Shown here: positions 18,969 through 27,209 of the stretch, piece by piece | How the letters are laid out: each line of letters begins with the position of its first letter | How positions within the stretch are numbered: position 1 is the stretch's first letter | DNA from: Gemmataceae bacterium | Lineage (GTDB): Bacteria > Planctomycetota > Planctomycetia > Gemmatales > Gemmataceae | Assembly: GCA_003136315.1 (NCBI GenBank) | Contig: PLDW01000091.1 | Coordinates: 48,670-95,911 of the forward strand | DNA length: 47,242 nt | Reading direction: 5' to 3' | The notes under the pieces: generated by a model | What the model was told of the DNA's origin: nothing | The model's input: the letters and a program-made list of their open reading frames with translations, nothing else | Database searches by the model: none | Program-made: the position numbers and the translations under genes

Positions 18969-20324
18969 ATGATGCAAATATCTTTTTATCGTACACTCCG
19001 GCGCGATCATCGCTGCCTATGGTTTCGGCATTTGCCAGGTCCTGTCGGTTCTAGGTGCGAGGGCCTTGAGTCCGGTGCAGATATCAATCTTCTCTTAAGA
19101 CCTATTGGCGATCCGAATCAGATCGTCACCACAAAATGGGTGCGGATGCAATCGGGGAAGGATGGCCGTCCAACGCTGGGAATTCGTATTATCGATGGCA
19201 CTGCGTTCTTCAACTCATTTCCTCTCGGAACCGAATTGGAAATTGCACTTGCTGAGACGAACCCGCAGGCGAAGGTTATCGGACTGGTTTCTGCTCAGCA
19301 AGCCCCCCCGATTTCACTTGTCAACCCGCCGAAGACAGGTGGTGTGGCCCACACAACTGCTACCCTATTCCAGGCTTATGTTATGGCTGATTACTCGGGT
19401 AGCGACAACTTGGCCGGACAGCGACGATCAATCCGTGTGGCTGTAGGCGAAAGCGACTCTCTTCAGATTGTTCCGGGGCCATTTACGCGTTCTAGTCTCG
19501 TGCGTGACCTTGTCGCTAGACTAGCCGACTACTCTCGGCGTGGAATTCGCGCGTTGGTCGGAATCGACCACCAGTTCAGCATCCCGATGGCCCTTGCGGA
19601 GGAGATTGGCCTGGGCGGGTTGCTGTGGCGCGAAGCTTTGGCCCGACTATACACGGGTAGGTATCCGGCCAACGGCGGTGGTCCGTCCTGGCAGCATCCG
19701 CGTCGATTTGCTGCGGCCTTCAACGATTTCTTGCAGCGTCAGGGGCAACCAGATTATTTCTGGTCTGCCACGAAACGCGAGTTGTATGGACTTCGACATG
19801 GCACTAACCCCCGGTCGACAATTGGCAATTCTGGTGTGTTCCGCCTGACGGAATTATGCCGTGGCACTGGGCAAGCGAGTCCAAAGCCGCTTTCACGCCT
19901 CGGCGACAACGGCTCCGTCGGTAATCAAAGTTGCTGCGGCATGGGTCATCTACTTGAGGTTCTTCAGGGGTGTGAACAGGATGGTGTTCTCGCTGCTGTC
20001 TGGCCAATGGACGGGCTCGATCTTCAGTCGGCTGTCTACGCGGGCAAACACGTATTCGCCGAGCCATATCCCAGTGCCAAGCGAGATCGATCAGTTGTCC
20101 AGACTGACGAGAATGACGCTCTTGAATCAGTACGATTTCTAATGGAGAAAGATCGGAGGGGGGAACTGCCTGCGGTATGCGATCTTTCCACACTAACGCC
20201 TGATGAGGGACGCACCGTTCAATTCGAGGGGTGGATTCTGTCCCATCTACCGTGGAACCGTCTTGTGCGATCACCTCGCCTAAAAAGTCAAGTCGATGCT
20301 GCCCTTCTTGAACAGAGGAAGTGA
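18969..20324 (+). CDS. DUF429-like RNase H-fold protein with disturbed N-terminus
   Basis: The frame starts at ATG 18969 behind AGGAG. From about residue 130 it reads like the RNase H-fold DUF429 family: MADYSGSDN (first strand with Asp), RALVGIDHQFSIPMA (second strand with Asp), KPLSRLGDNGSVGNQ, AAVWPMDG and HVFAEPYPSA, in family order. These proteins are predicted nuclease-like; activity is unproven. The first 43 codons are odd: frame 0 is Arg/Cys/His-rich, while the +1 frame encodes a hydrophobic helix (AIIAAYGFGICQVLSVLGAR) ending in TAA at 19096-19098. A one-base change in the T5 run at 18983-18987 would join ATG 18969 to that helix. So a second tiny membrane protein may precede the nuclease-like gene, whose true start would then lie after 19,100 (for example ATG 19146). 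Confidence 0.62.
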   Translation: MMQISFYRTLRRDHRCLWFRHLPGPVGSRCEGLESGADINLLLRPIGDPNQIVTTKWVRMQSGKDGRPTLGIRIIDGTAFFNSFPLGTELEIALAETNPQAKVIGLVSAQQAPPISLVNPPKTGGVAHTTATLFQAYVMADYSGSDNLAGQRRSIRVAVGESDSLQIVPGPFTRSSLVRDLVARLADYSRRGIRALVGIDHQFSIPMALAEEIGLGGLLWREALARLYTGRYPANGGGPSWQHPRRFAAAFNDFLQRQGQPDYFWSATKRELYGLRHGTNPRSTIGNSGVFRLTELCRGTGQASPKPLSRLGDNGSVGNQSCCGMGHLLEVLQGCEQDGVLAAVWPMDGLDLQSAVYAGKHVFAEPYPSAKRDRSVVQTDENDALESVRFLMEKDRRGELPAVCDLSTLTPDEGRTVQFEGWILSHLPWNRLVRSPRLKSQVDAALLEQRK

Positions 20325-20335
20325 ACCAATTCAGC

Positions 20336-20449
20336 ATGAAGTGGGAGATAGTCGGCCCAAATCACCCGCCACATCTTACCCAGTCACTCGCCGACCTGCT
20401 GGCCAACGAACGGCTTTACGAGTTCAATGGCGGTGTTGACGACCCCTGA
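20336..20449 (+). CDS. Candidate 37-aa protein downstream of RNase H-fold gene
   Basis: ATG 20336 lies 11 bp after the previous stop, behind GAGGAAG. The 37 residues (MKWEIVGPNHPPHLTQSLAD and so on) look protein-like and acidic at the end. It could be a small partner of the upstream gene or the surviving 5' end of a longer gene. No family recognised. Confidence 0.38.
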   Translation: MKWEIVGPNHPPHLTQSLADLLANERLYEFNGGVDDP

Positions 20450-20493
20450 GAAGGGTGTGCTGTGGCACCACCGTTGCGCGCGGAGGTCTGATC

Positions 20494-20534
20494 GACCGAC
20501 GCGCGCATGCCGAAGTCCGCTTCGCGCGTCGGTC
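20494..20534. repeat. 12-bp perfect inverted repeat
   Basis: GACCGACGCGCG (20494-20505) and its exact complement (20523-20534) around a 17-nt spacer. It lies 45 bp after the 37-aa frame and could end transcription of the plus-strand operon, although no T-run follows. Confidence 0.75.
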
Positions 20535-20628
20535 CGACACACCGACTTGGTTTCCAGTGCAGTCCAGGGCCATGTTACCATCGATTGCGGCGGGGGTGAA
20601 CCGATTGCTGAGCTTTTCCCTGAGTCAC

Positions 20629-20898
20629 TCATACCCTCATCCTTCCGTTTGTGCTCCACAAGTTTACGAGTTTCCACTCCCGCGACAGGATGCGATCCTC
20701 CAGCCGGTCGCCCTTGAAATCCACCACCGCCGCCCCATCACACATCCGGTATGGGTCGCAGTCCCAGGGCACCACGTTGCCCGGTAGAGGCTCGGGACGC
20801 TCGACCTGCAATTCCCCCTCCACCAGCTTCTGGAGGCACGACGCCTGGCCGAGGACATAGTACCCCTGCCGTCCCGCGGTGTGCATCGCTTTAACCAC
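20629..20898 (-). CDS. Hypothetical protein or gene remnant (89 aa)
   Basis: Protein-like frame beginning at GTG 20898 (ATG alternative at 20886). It reads as an ordered domain (GYYVLGQASCLQKLVEGELQ, then EPLPGNVVPWDCDPYRMCDG and GAAVVDFKGD). An in-frame stop lies shortly upstream and there is no ribosome binding site, so the 5' end may be lost. It shares the strand of the terminase gene. No family recognised. Confidence 0.5.
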   Translation of the reverse strand: MVKAMHTAGRQGYYVLGQASCLQKLVEGELQVERPEPLPGNVVPWDCDPYRMCDGAAVVDFKGDRLEDRILSREWKLVNLWSTNGRMRV

Positions 20899-21126
20899 AC
20901 CGGAGAGGCCGCGAAGATCGATCCCAGCCCTCCCCGGCCGTCAACAACCCTTTCGGAGTAAGATGCTTATTTCGATCAACTACACCCCTCGACGGTTCGC
21001 ATCTACCCTCTCGAACGCCACGGCTATCCCCCATCCGCCGATGATTGGTGACCCCCAAGGTCGTGAGTGGGCAAAAGCTGGGCGGAACCTCGAAATCAGC
21101 CCCTGATCGGGCACCCGGTGATGCGG

Positions 21127-21762
21127 TCAGGACTGACCCGTGGTTGGCGGGACCATCTCGGCCATTTCCGCCCGGACTTGATCTGCAAGGGGCTTCGGGA
21201 AGGAGGCGAGAAGGCTCTCTATAGGGGAGATTTCTTGATATAAACCAAGGTACTTAAACAGCTTATCGAGGCCGATACCCTTTGGTACGAAGCGGAATTC
21301 GAAAGTCTCGTGGCGAGTCACCATGTCCACCGTGTGGCAGAATTCACCCTTGCAGTGGGGGCATGTAAGGTTAAGTTGGCGTTCGCCGAGAGGAACCTCC
21401 CGTTCGACCCTCGATTTCAGCTTCGCGATCACTCGTCGCGTTTCGATCGGGATCTCATGCATTGGGCGGAGGGTGAATCCATCGGCCTCGAACAGATAGT
21501 AGGGGTCGGCAAATGCGATTCGGGCCGCCTCTCGGAGGGCGTCATCAGCGCGGATCTGGGTGCGTTTTTGCTGAGCCTTGGACGCCGCTCGGATTTCTTC
21601 TCGAATGTTAGGCTTTGCGAGGAGTTTCGCTGCCTCAACCCGGCAAGTTCCGTATTTGCACTGTGGAAATGCCTTCTTATACGCACGAGTTCCATTTCGA
21701 TCAACGAGGTACTCGCTGACGAAGATTTGTTGACTTGGAGTCAGAGATTTGGCTTTCCCCAT
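21127..21762 (-). CDS. Phage terminase small subunit
   Basis: Predicted DNA-recognition subunit of a phage packaging motor. The start at ATG 21762 has GGAGG upstream; the frame is open to 21891. The N-terminus matches the Terminase_2 helix-turn-helix family: LTPSQQIFVSEYLVDRNGTR, AYKKAFPQ, LLAKPNIREEIRAA. The family's usual C-terminal block is present (DKLFKYLGLY), preceded by an insertion with a CPHCKGEFCH cluster that could bind zinc. Length is 211 residues, normal for the family. No large terminase follows in the window. An orphan small terminase is typical of phage-inducible islands, which use it to redirect packaging to their own DNA. Confidence 0.85.
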   Translation of the reverse strand: MGKAKSLTPSQQIFVSEYLVDRNGTRAYKKAFPQCKYGTCRVEAAKLLAKPNIREEIRAASKAQQKRTQIRADDALREAARIAFADPYYLFEADGFTLRPMHEIPIETRRVIAKLKSRVEREVPLGERQLNLTCPHCKGEFCHTVDMVTRHETFEFRFVPKGIGLDKLFKYLGLYQEISPIESLLASFPKPLADQVRAEMAEMVPPTTGQS

Positions 21763-21972
21763 GTCGATCGATCCTCCCACAGGCCAATCTGAGGTAACCA
21801 TCCACCCACCATCACCCGAGCCGGTTCGATCGCTACTCGTGTGTGGTGGAGGTCGGTTGGGCCATGATGCTCCCACCCAGGGCGTCGACACACCCGGCCC
21901 AGCACAAGCCTACCATCGAGGTGGCTAGACAACGCTTAAATAGGACGGGCAAGGTCGACCCAAGGGGGGTGG

Positions 21973-22107
21973 TCAACCTGCCCGAATGTGCGGATTATGC
22001 CGGGAAGTCGAATGGGATGGGGACTCACCCCGACGTTCAAGTAGGAGAGCAACTGATCGGATGGCGAGGATCGTCGCGGGGTCGAGAGGGTCGAGGGACG
22101 GCAACAT
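21973..22107 (-). CDS. Candidate 44-aa protein
   Basis: Minus-strand frame from ATG 22107 with a helical segment (DPATILAIRSVALLLERRGE). No strong ribosome binding site. It lies within the run of small minus-strand genes of the element. No family recognised. Confidence 0.3.
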   Translation of the reverse strand: MLPSLDPLDPATILAIRSVALLLERRGESPSHSTSRHNPHIRAG

Positions 22108-22275
22108 TCGACCACAGGTTCATCGCAGGAAGAGGTGGGGACGATCACCCCGGAGGTCGGTCGGCACTCCACTGCGGCCTACTCCCATTCGCGAAGATCA
22201 TACCCATCGGGGCCTGCACGACTCGCCAGATCATCGCGAGGGGGCGATGGGGCACATGATCCAGCCGGGGGGGAT

Positions 22276-22464
22276 TCACTGGATGGTCCCGATCGTCGAT
22301 ACCAGGGCACTGCAAATCGAGTCGCCATGCCTCCACTCCGAGGTATCGCCGGGGGGCACCAATTTGGCGGAGAGCCATTGAGTCATCAGCTCGTCGATGC
22401 CTCCGCTCCGAACTGGAAAACCGAAATCCACCGCCAGCACGAATCCCCATTGCGGGCATCCCAT
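22276..22464 (-). CDS. Candidate 62-aa protein with strong RBS
   Basis: The ATG at 22464 follows GGAGGATCGACCG, one of the best ribosome binding sites in this stretch. The product (MGCPQWGFVLAVDFGFPVRS and so on) has balanced composition and is acidic overall. No family recognised. It lies between the 178-aa gene and the terminase gene on the same strand. Confidence 0.48.
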   Translation of the reverse strand: MGCPQWGFVLAVDFGFPVRSGGIDELMTQWLSAKLVPPGDTSEWRHGDSICSALVSTIGTIQ

Positions 22465-22513
22465 CGGTCGATCCTCCGACTGAATGCCCAGGGTGTCACC
22501 CCAAACGACGAAT

Positions 22514-23050
22514 CTACCCCGCCAAGGTGGGGACTGGAAGACCCGGGGTGTGTGCATCTTGATCGACCAATTCCACCGGCTCGGGATATTGCAGGTGAAT
22601 CGGCTCAGGAGCCGGTTGAGGCATTTCCGGGGGGGAGGGTTGATGTTGGAGATAAGCACGAAGACGATCACTCAGTTCGTCAATCTTCCGAGATAAATCC
22701 TTGACCATCATCATCAGTTTCTTCGAGTCCTTGTTCGGGTACAACCCTCGCAACTTCGCATCGCTGTCGAGGATGTTGAGCGCAGTCTGTAATTTGCCGG
22801 CATCCACGGCCTTTGCATAGAGATACTCCCGCCTGGCGAGGTGAAGGGCGAACACCATTTTTCGATTCGTTTTCTGCTCTTCGACCAGCATGATATCGGC
22901 CCGGTGAATGTATTCATCAACCTGACGTGGCTTGAGTCCCCACCCCATTGTTGCGGAATATTGCAGAATCTCGTGGCGTCCCGCACAGCCAAGGCGGAGA
23001 TCCAACACCGCTTCCACCCTCTTTGCGACTTCGGCTCTACTCGCTTTCAT
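22514..23050 (-). CDS. Phage-type HTH protein (178 aa)
   Basis: The start at ATG 23050 has AGGAG at 7-nt spacing. Residues about 5-90 are helical with a helix-turn-helix look (REEVAKRVE-like start, HEILQYSATMGWGLKPRQVD, EYIHRA), resembling DNA-binding proteins found near small terminases in phages. The middle holds KLRGLYPNKDSKK and a coiled-coil segment (VKDLSRKIDELSDRLRAYL). The C-terminus is Pro/Glu-rich and probably disordered. Likely a DNA-binding packaging or regulatory accessory protein; the exact family is not recognised. Confidence 0.65.
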   Translation of the reverse strand: MKASRAEVAKRVEAVLDLRLGCAGRHEILQYSATMGWGLKPRQVDEYIHRADIMLVEEQKTNRKMVFALHLARREYLYAKAVDAGKLQTALNILDSDAKLRGLYPNKDSKKLMMMVKDLSRKIDELSDRLRAYLQHQPSPPEMPQPAPEPIHLQYPEPVELVDQDAHTPGLPVPTLAG

Positions 23051-23218
23051 GAGTGATCTCCTGGGCATCGATCGATTGGGCGGAGAAGTCGTGTCATTCG
23101 CGGTCCCAGCCACTCCGGGTTCTGACCGAAGGCGGTGACTTCGCCCCTCACCGGCCACCTCATGGCACCGGCTTCTCGCTGAACTGATGGGGCGTTTCTG
23201 CCGAACGAACCCACCGCA

Positions 23219-24286
23219 TCACCCCGTCCCGGCTGCTTCTGGGACACCTGCCGGCAGCATGGAAAGCCCGCCGGCATCGATAGTTACGTCGAGTGCGGCA
23301 GGAGGCGGAACCGGGTTGCCAGCCCGGACGTTCTGGAGCCGCTCCAGGAGGTGAAGGGTTTGGGTGAGCTGCTTCGCGAGGTGGGATTCGTACCGCATCA
23401 CCTTGTCCAGCAGGTCAGCACCCGGGATCACCGCCTGCGAAGCTGCAAGCCGCTCCGCGCCCTCGATTTCCTTCCCCAACTCAGCCAGTTCGACTTCAAG
23501 GCGCTCGGCCCTCTGCCGCTCTGCCATCGCTCTCCGATCGGCCTCGGCGATCACATGAGTGATCAGCCCGGGGCCGGTCATCTTCTCATCGGTGGCAATC
23601 ACCTTCAGCCCCGCCCGGATCATCCTGGCGGTCCACCCATCCCACTCCTCGGGCTCCTCCTGCCATCCCTCGGGCACACCCAAAGAGTCGAGGAACTCCG
23701 CGTCTTCGACCTCGAAGTCGTTCTCATCTCTGCTGGGGGTGTACTCAGTTGCCTCACGGAGGAGGAACATTGCGTCTTGCCCATAGTACTTCTGATCGTC
23801 CGGTGCATCGACTAACTGGCGAAGCTGATCTCGGGTGTGCTCACACGATGCGATGACCTGTCGTGAGTTGTTGCGTTCGTTCCGCACCCTCGCCCACGTT
23901 CGGGAGTTGTCGAAATGCCGTGACGAAAAGCCCGTGGGTGAGTCGTTCTCGTCCCTCTCGCCGCGGACCTTTGCGGTTGCGCTGTTGATCCCGGCGGCTA
24001 TCGCCGCAGTCTCGTAGACCACCACACGCCGGAGTCGCCATGTCATCAGCGCCACCCGACCGGCAAGATCGATTTCGAGGGTGCCGACCGGGGCCAATGC
24101 CTCGACTATCCCGGCGAGGTGGGCATTCCAATCCTTGGCCGATTCACCTGCGATCACCGGGAGGATAGATCGGAGGCCGTGAGCAATCGCGTTCTGCTTT
24201 GCCTTGGCCTTCCCACCCGCGCTCTTCGGCCCGGTTGAGCGTTTGGCGTTCGCCCGATTCGCGCTCACCTTTTGCCCGCTCACCAT
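23219..24286 (-). CDS. NRANAKRSTGP-motif protein (355 aa), unknown function
   Basis: The start at ATG 24286 follows GGAG; a TTG at 24322 is an alternative. The N-terminus SANRANAKRSTGPKSAGGKA, followed by KQNAIAHGLRS, is a recurrent signature of proteins found across Planctomycetes, Acidobacteria and mobile elements; their function is unknown to me. The rest is helical and highly charged, with a long coiled-coil stretch at about 250-285 (AERLEVELAELGKEIEGAER) and a Pro-rich tail. The basic N-terminus may bind DNA. It fits the cluster of element genes around the small terminase. Confidence 0.75.
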   Translation of the reverse strand: MVSGQKVSANRANAKRSTGPKSAGGKAKAKQNAIAHGLRSILPVIAGESAKDWNAHLAGIVEALAPVGTLEIDLAGRVALMTWRLRRVVVYETAAIAAGINSATAKVRGERDENDSPTGFSSRHFDNSRTWARVRNERNNSRQVIASCEHTRDQLRQLVDAPDDQKYYGQDAMFLLREATEYTPSRDENDFEVEDAEFLDSLGVPEGWQEEPEEWDGWTARMIRAGLKVIATDEKMTGPGLITHVIAEADRRAMAERQRAERLEVELAELGKEIEGAERLAASQAVIPGADLLDKVMRYESHLAKQLTQTLHLLERLQNVRAGNPVPPPAALDVTIDAGGLSMLPAGVPEAAGTG

Positions 24287-24308
24287 GTCGTGAACTCCGG
24301 GATGAACG

Positions 24309-24566
24309 TCAGTGTTTGGCAAACTCTTCCGAAGGGATTGCCGGAATGGTGAACCGGCCGAGCGTAATCGCGTCGGCTGAACTGGTGGTTGGCCAGGTGA
24401 GATCAGGACGTACCCTTCTGCTTGTCACCCGACGGGGTGGCGCAACACAAGAAATCGTAGCATGGGGACTCCTCACCGAGTTGAGCCCGGAAACGCCCGG
24501 CAACAGCCCCCATGCGACATCCTGATCTGCCCGGATGAGAGGCCATTGCCTCGGGTCATCGATCAT
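24309..24566 (-). CDS. Small hypothetical protein (85 aa)
   Basis: ATG 24566 overlaps the TGA ending the preceding coding-like frame (ATGA at 24563-24566), suggesting translational coupling. The product begins MIDDPRQWPLIRADQDVAWG and has a beta-prone, Thr/Ser/Val-rich middle. No family recognised. Confidence 0.48.
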   Translation of the reverse strand: MIDDPRQWPLIRADQDVAWGLLPGVSGLNSVRSPHATISCVAPPRRVTSRRVRPDLTWPTTSSADAITLGRFTIPAIPSEEFAKH

Positions 24567-25042
24567 TCCGTCGAGGCCAACTCAAACCGCTCCTCGTGAC
24601 GCCGCGAGTGCTCTGCGGTGACACAATTGTCGTGGTACACCCGTGCGAGTTTGATATGGGAGTCGGCCGAATGGGGATGATCGAGACGAAAGTGGTTTCA
24701 GTGGGGTTCGCCTGCCGGCGGGCTCTAGGATTGCGCCAGAGCCGCGATTTGGCCGTGGTCGATTCCCATTCCCCACCGCGACAACAATCGGGGGGGAAGG
24801 GTCTGGTACGAGATCAGCCCAGGGCCATGCTCGGAGGAGTCGGATGGGTCTGGACGCGCGATCACCCCACCATCATGAGGGAGTTCAGGGACTCCGTGTG
24901 GAGCAAGACGGACATCGCGATCCGCAACGAAATGTTGGCGAAAGTCCTTTGCCACAACATAGTTGTAGTGATACATGAGGCTCACGAGCTTGGCATAAAC
25001 CCAGGGTTTGCGGTCGGGGTGGCCGAGGGTGAGGAAGTGCAA
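24563..25042 (-). pseudogene. Coding-like frame interrupted by two stops
   Basis: From TTG 25042 a protein-like frame (HFLTLGHPDRKPWVYAKLV, then YHYNYVVAKDFRQHFVAD) runs to TAG at 24725. The same frame continues after a second stop (TGA, 24698-24700) as convincing sequence (HIKLARVYHDNCVTAEHSRR, then HEERFEL) and ends at 24563, overlapping the next ATG. Either one gene carries two nonsense changes, or the tail is a separate gene that has lost its start. Intact length would be about 159 residues. No family recognised. Confidence 0.45.
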
Positions 25043-25108
25043 GTGTTGAAGTTCTCGGGAGCGTGATTCCGGATGCTAGACTTTTTGGTCGCCCACAGGG
25101 GGTAGGGG

Positions 25109-25291
25109 ATGCACGATCTACAAACGATTCCGGCTACTAAATCTAATATTCTTGTTCTATTTGGATTGTTGGGATCACTCGCCGAAAAATTAACCGGCGA
25201 GCGGCCTACAGTTCATATTCCAGACTTTGGAGTCCCGATTCCGGTGACTCCGCGTCCAACAGACGTTACATGGCATCGTCCGGAGGGTTGA
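25109..25291 (+). CDS. Candidate 60-aa protein on opposite strand
   Basis: ATG 25109 sits behind GGGGGTAGGGG. The product has a hydrophobic N-terminal helix (NILVLFGLLGSLAEKL) and a Pro-rich beta-like tail. Its 3' end overlaps the 3' end of the convergent gene at 25266. AT content is locally higher. No family recognised. Confidence 0.42.
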   Translation: MHDLQTIPATKSNILVLFGLLGSLAEKLTGERPTVHIPDFGVPIPVTPRPTDVTWHRPEG

Positions 25292-25595
25292 GTCTAGCAC
25301 GATCCTCATCGGGGAGGATACGCCATACCTGATGGGTCATCGAGATCGCGGTTGCTAAGGTGCTCCAGACCTCGTTGATCTTCGTTGCGGTTGGCCACTC
25401 CCCAAACACCGGGGAAATGAGTGGCGTGAGGCCTATCCCGGGAGGAATGCTGGCTCCAGGAAGCGTGTACTTCCGATACGCCTCTAAGGTTTTCGCAACC
25501 TCTCCGAAGTACGCTATTAACTCATCGAACTCCCTTTTCAGCGTCATACGCCGACTCTGGTACTGTAGGTATGTGTCGACATCCGGATTCTTCAT
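25266..25595 (-). CDS. Hypothetical element protein (109 aa)
   Basis: The start at ATG 25595 lies behind GGGAGGG; the frame is open to 25658. Mostly helical and polar (LQYQSRRMTLKREFDELIAY, then GEVAKTLEAYRKY), a Pro-rich middle, then a second helical part (TLATAISMTHQVWRILPDED). No family recognised. Its position in the run of element genes supports a phage or satellite function of unknown type. Confidence 0.6.
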   Translation of the reverse strand: MKNPDVDTYLQYQSRRMTLKREFDELIAYFGEVAKTLEAYRKYTLPGASIPPGIGLTPLISPVFGEWPTATKINEVWSTLATAISMTHQVWRILPDEDRARLNPPDDAM

Positions 25596-25744
25596 CGAAA
25601 CGAACCCTCCCCGGCCACATCCTTCTGGGCGCAGAGGATGTACTGGTTGTGACGGCATCCCAAGAGGGATACCTATAGAAGTAGCGTGAGATGGGTTTGC
25701 GCCAAAAAACTAGGCGCGGCATGATGTGTTTGACGCCACTTCAT

Positions 25745-25778
25745 GCTGTGGGCGGTGACCTCACTCGCCGCCCACAGC
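25745..25778. terminator. 11-bp hairpin between minus-strand genes
   Basis: GCTGTGGGCGG (25745-25755) pairs perfectly with 25768-25778 around 12 nt. It lies about 95 nt downstream of the 75-aa gene and about 150 nt upstream of the 109-aa gene. No T-run follows, so termination is only a suggestion. Confidence 0.5.
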
Positions 25779-25871
25779 TATCAGATAGCATCCGGTAATC
25801 CATCCAGATCAACAATGAGTTACCTCTCAACGTCCACTGGCTTCACTTTTGACCGTCACAATCGGTAGATA

Positions 25872-26099
25872 CTATAAATCTGCTCCATCCCCCTCCCACT
25901 TTGCCAACCGTTCATCACTCTCCCGGAGAGCGGTGGCGGCAACTCTCACCATTCCAATCGCACTCATAAACGTATCCGACATGAGTGTGAACGCCCGCTC
26001 CCGGACGGCCAGAACGGGGTCCGTGATCTGGAGGTGAAAATCCATTCGCTTCCGAAAAGCCTGATTCGCCCATTCCTTAACAGTACAGCGCGACTTCAC
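25872..26099 (-). CDS. Small helical protein (75 aa)
   Basis: The frame opens with GTG 26099 and has an in-frame ATG at 26045 behind GGAAGCG. The protein is helical throughout (KEWANQAFRKRMDFHLQI, then MVRVAATALRESDERLAKWE). No family recognised. Composition and position fit the other small element genes. Confidence 0.52.
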   Translation of the reverse strand: MKSRCTVKEWANQAFRKRMDFHLQITDPVLAVRERAFTLMSDTFMSAIGMVRVAATALRESDERLAKWEGDGADL

Positions 26100-26310
26100 C
26101 CCGGACCAATCACCGGAAACCGCACAGAAGCAAGGCGTAACTCAGTAGTCGTGGCAAAGCTTCAGCTTACGGTCGCCGATGTTAGAATGTTGCCTGAAAT
26201 CCCATGCCAGGCTTGAGTTGCGCCGAAGTGCAGGGAAGCAACCCGCGCTGTACAGTTAAGGGAGGCTGGGGTCACTGAGTGAGGCAACTCGCTCACGATC
26301 GACCACGGGA

Positions 26311-26475
26311 TTAGGGGCTGGCAAAAGATGGGGGTCGGAGAGGTGAGGCAGAATTGATCCTAATGCAGCGCAGGAACACAAGCACTAATCTAGAAGAATT
26401 GATCATTTCGTCAGATTGATAATTCTGCTCCCGGTCAAGCCTTTGGGATGCCTTTTCATTCTCGATCATATCCAT
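26311..26475 (-). CDS. Candidate 54-aa protein
   Basis: ATG 26475 follows AGGGAATTT. The first half is charged and helical (ENEKASQRLDREQNYQSDEM) and the second hydrophobic. It lies 23 bp downstream of the zinc-ribbon gene on the same strand. No family recognised. Confidence 0.3.
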   Translation of the reverse strand: MDMIENEKASQRLDREQNYQSDEMINSSRLVLVFLRCIRINSASPLRPPSFASP

Positions 26476-26498
26476 AAATTCCCTGCCCAATGCTCTCA

Positions 26499-27209
26499 CT
26501 ACCCGTCCAGTTGGTCCCGGCTCTTGTTGATCAACCGCTGCTGATGACGATTGAGTTTGAGGGAGAAGTCGAGCCCAGAGAGTGATTTCCCGTAGATGCG
26601 AGCGAGTTCGATCAGGTCGACCCCACTCCGGACCGCAGCGAAGACCCGTCGGTCGCTCGTCTGGGTGCTGGCATACGTCAATTCGTAGCATTGTCGGCAG
26701 CCGAAATACCTGGGCGGGATGACGAACCCCTTCGAGGGGAGGAAGAGTTTCTCCACCCGTCGGCCACACCTCACCCCCTTCCGCTTGAGCGGGCAGAGGA
26801 ACCACCAACGCACTCCACCGAAGTTGCATCCCGTTGCGACCAGTTGAATTTGGGACTCCACCCGCTCTTTGGACTGTACGACTTCTGGCTCCCGCTCCCG
26901 TGACCGTCCACCTGCTCTTACTCGGCCTGATTTCGATCCAGACGGCTTCTCCGGTTGGAACGCCCCCGCTCTAGGGCCTAGCTCGTACACCAGGCCAAGT
27001 GTTCCCTTCTCGGCCGCGATATCGAGGTGGACATCCACGTCCAAGCTCATCCCACCGCAGTCAGGTCGCGACAGTTCCAACTCTTCGAAGTGCTGTCCGG
27101 GCGCCAGCAATCCCAATCGGCGAAGGATGGAGGTGCTGATCGCCCCACATGACTCGACCGTCCGCTTTTTCCCCTTCGCTCGCTGAGGGCCGCTCCCGCA
27201 TCCGCCCAT
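26499..27209 (-). CDS. Zinc-ribbon protein of a family common in integrated elements (236 aa)
   Basis: The N-terminus MGGCGSGPQRAKGKKRTVES is followed by a two-part beta domain and then the family's characteristic block: LVATGCNFGGVRWWFLCPL, CGRRVEKLFLPSKG, FGCRQCYELTYAST. The Cys pattern (C...C and CRQC) suggests a zinc ribbon. Homologous proteins occur widely, often in prophages and islands; their function is unknown. A basic Ser/Arg-rich linker (about 90-110) interrupts the domain. ATG 27209 is the only sensible start. Confidence 0.75.
   Translation of the reverse strand: MGGCGSGPQRAKGKKRTVESCGAISTSILRRLGLLAPGQHFEELELSRPDCGGMSLDVDVHLDIAAEKGTLGLVYELGPRAGAFQPEKPSGSKSGRVRAGGRSREREPEVVQSKERVESQIQLVATGCNFGGVRWWFLCPLKRKGVRCGRRVEKLFLPSKGFVIPPRYFGCRQCYELTYASTQTSDRRVFAAVRSGVDLIELARIYGKSLSGLDFSLKLNRHQQRLINKSRDQLDG

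Noticed and set aside
22145..22459. Minus-strand 104-aa frame overlapping the 62-aa candidate
   Set aside because: The competing frame at 22464 has the better ribosome binding site and composition.
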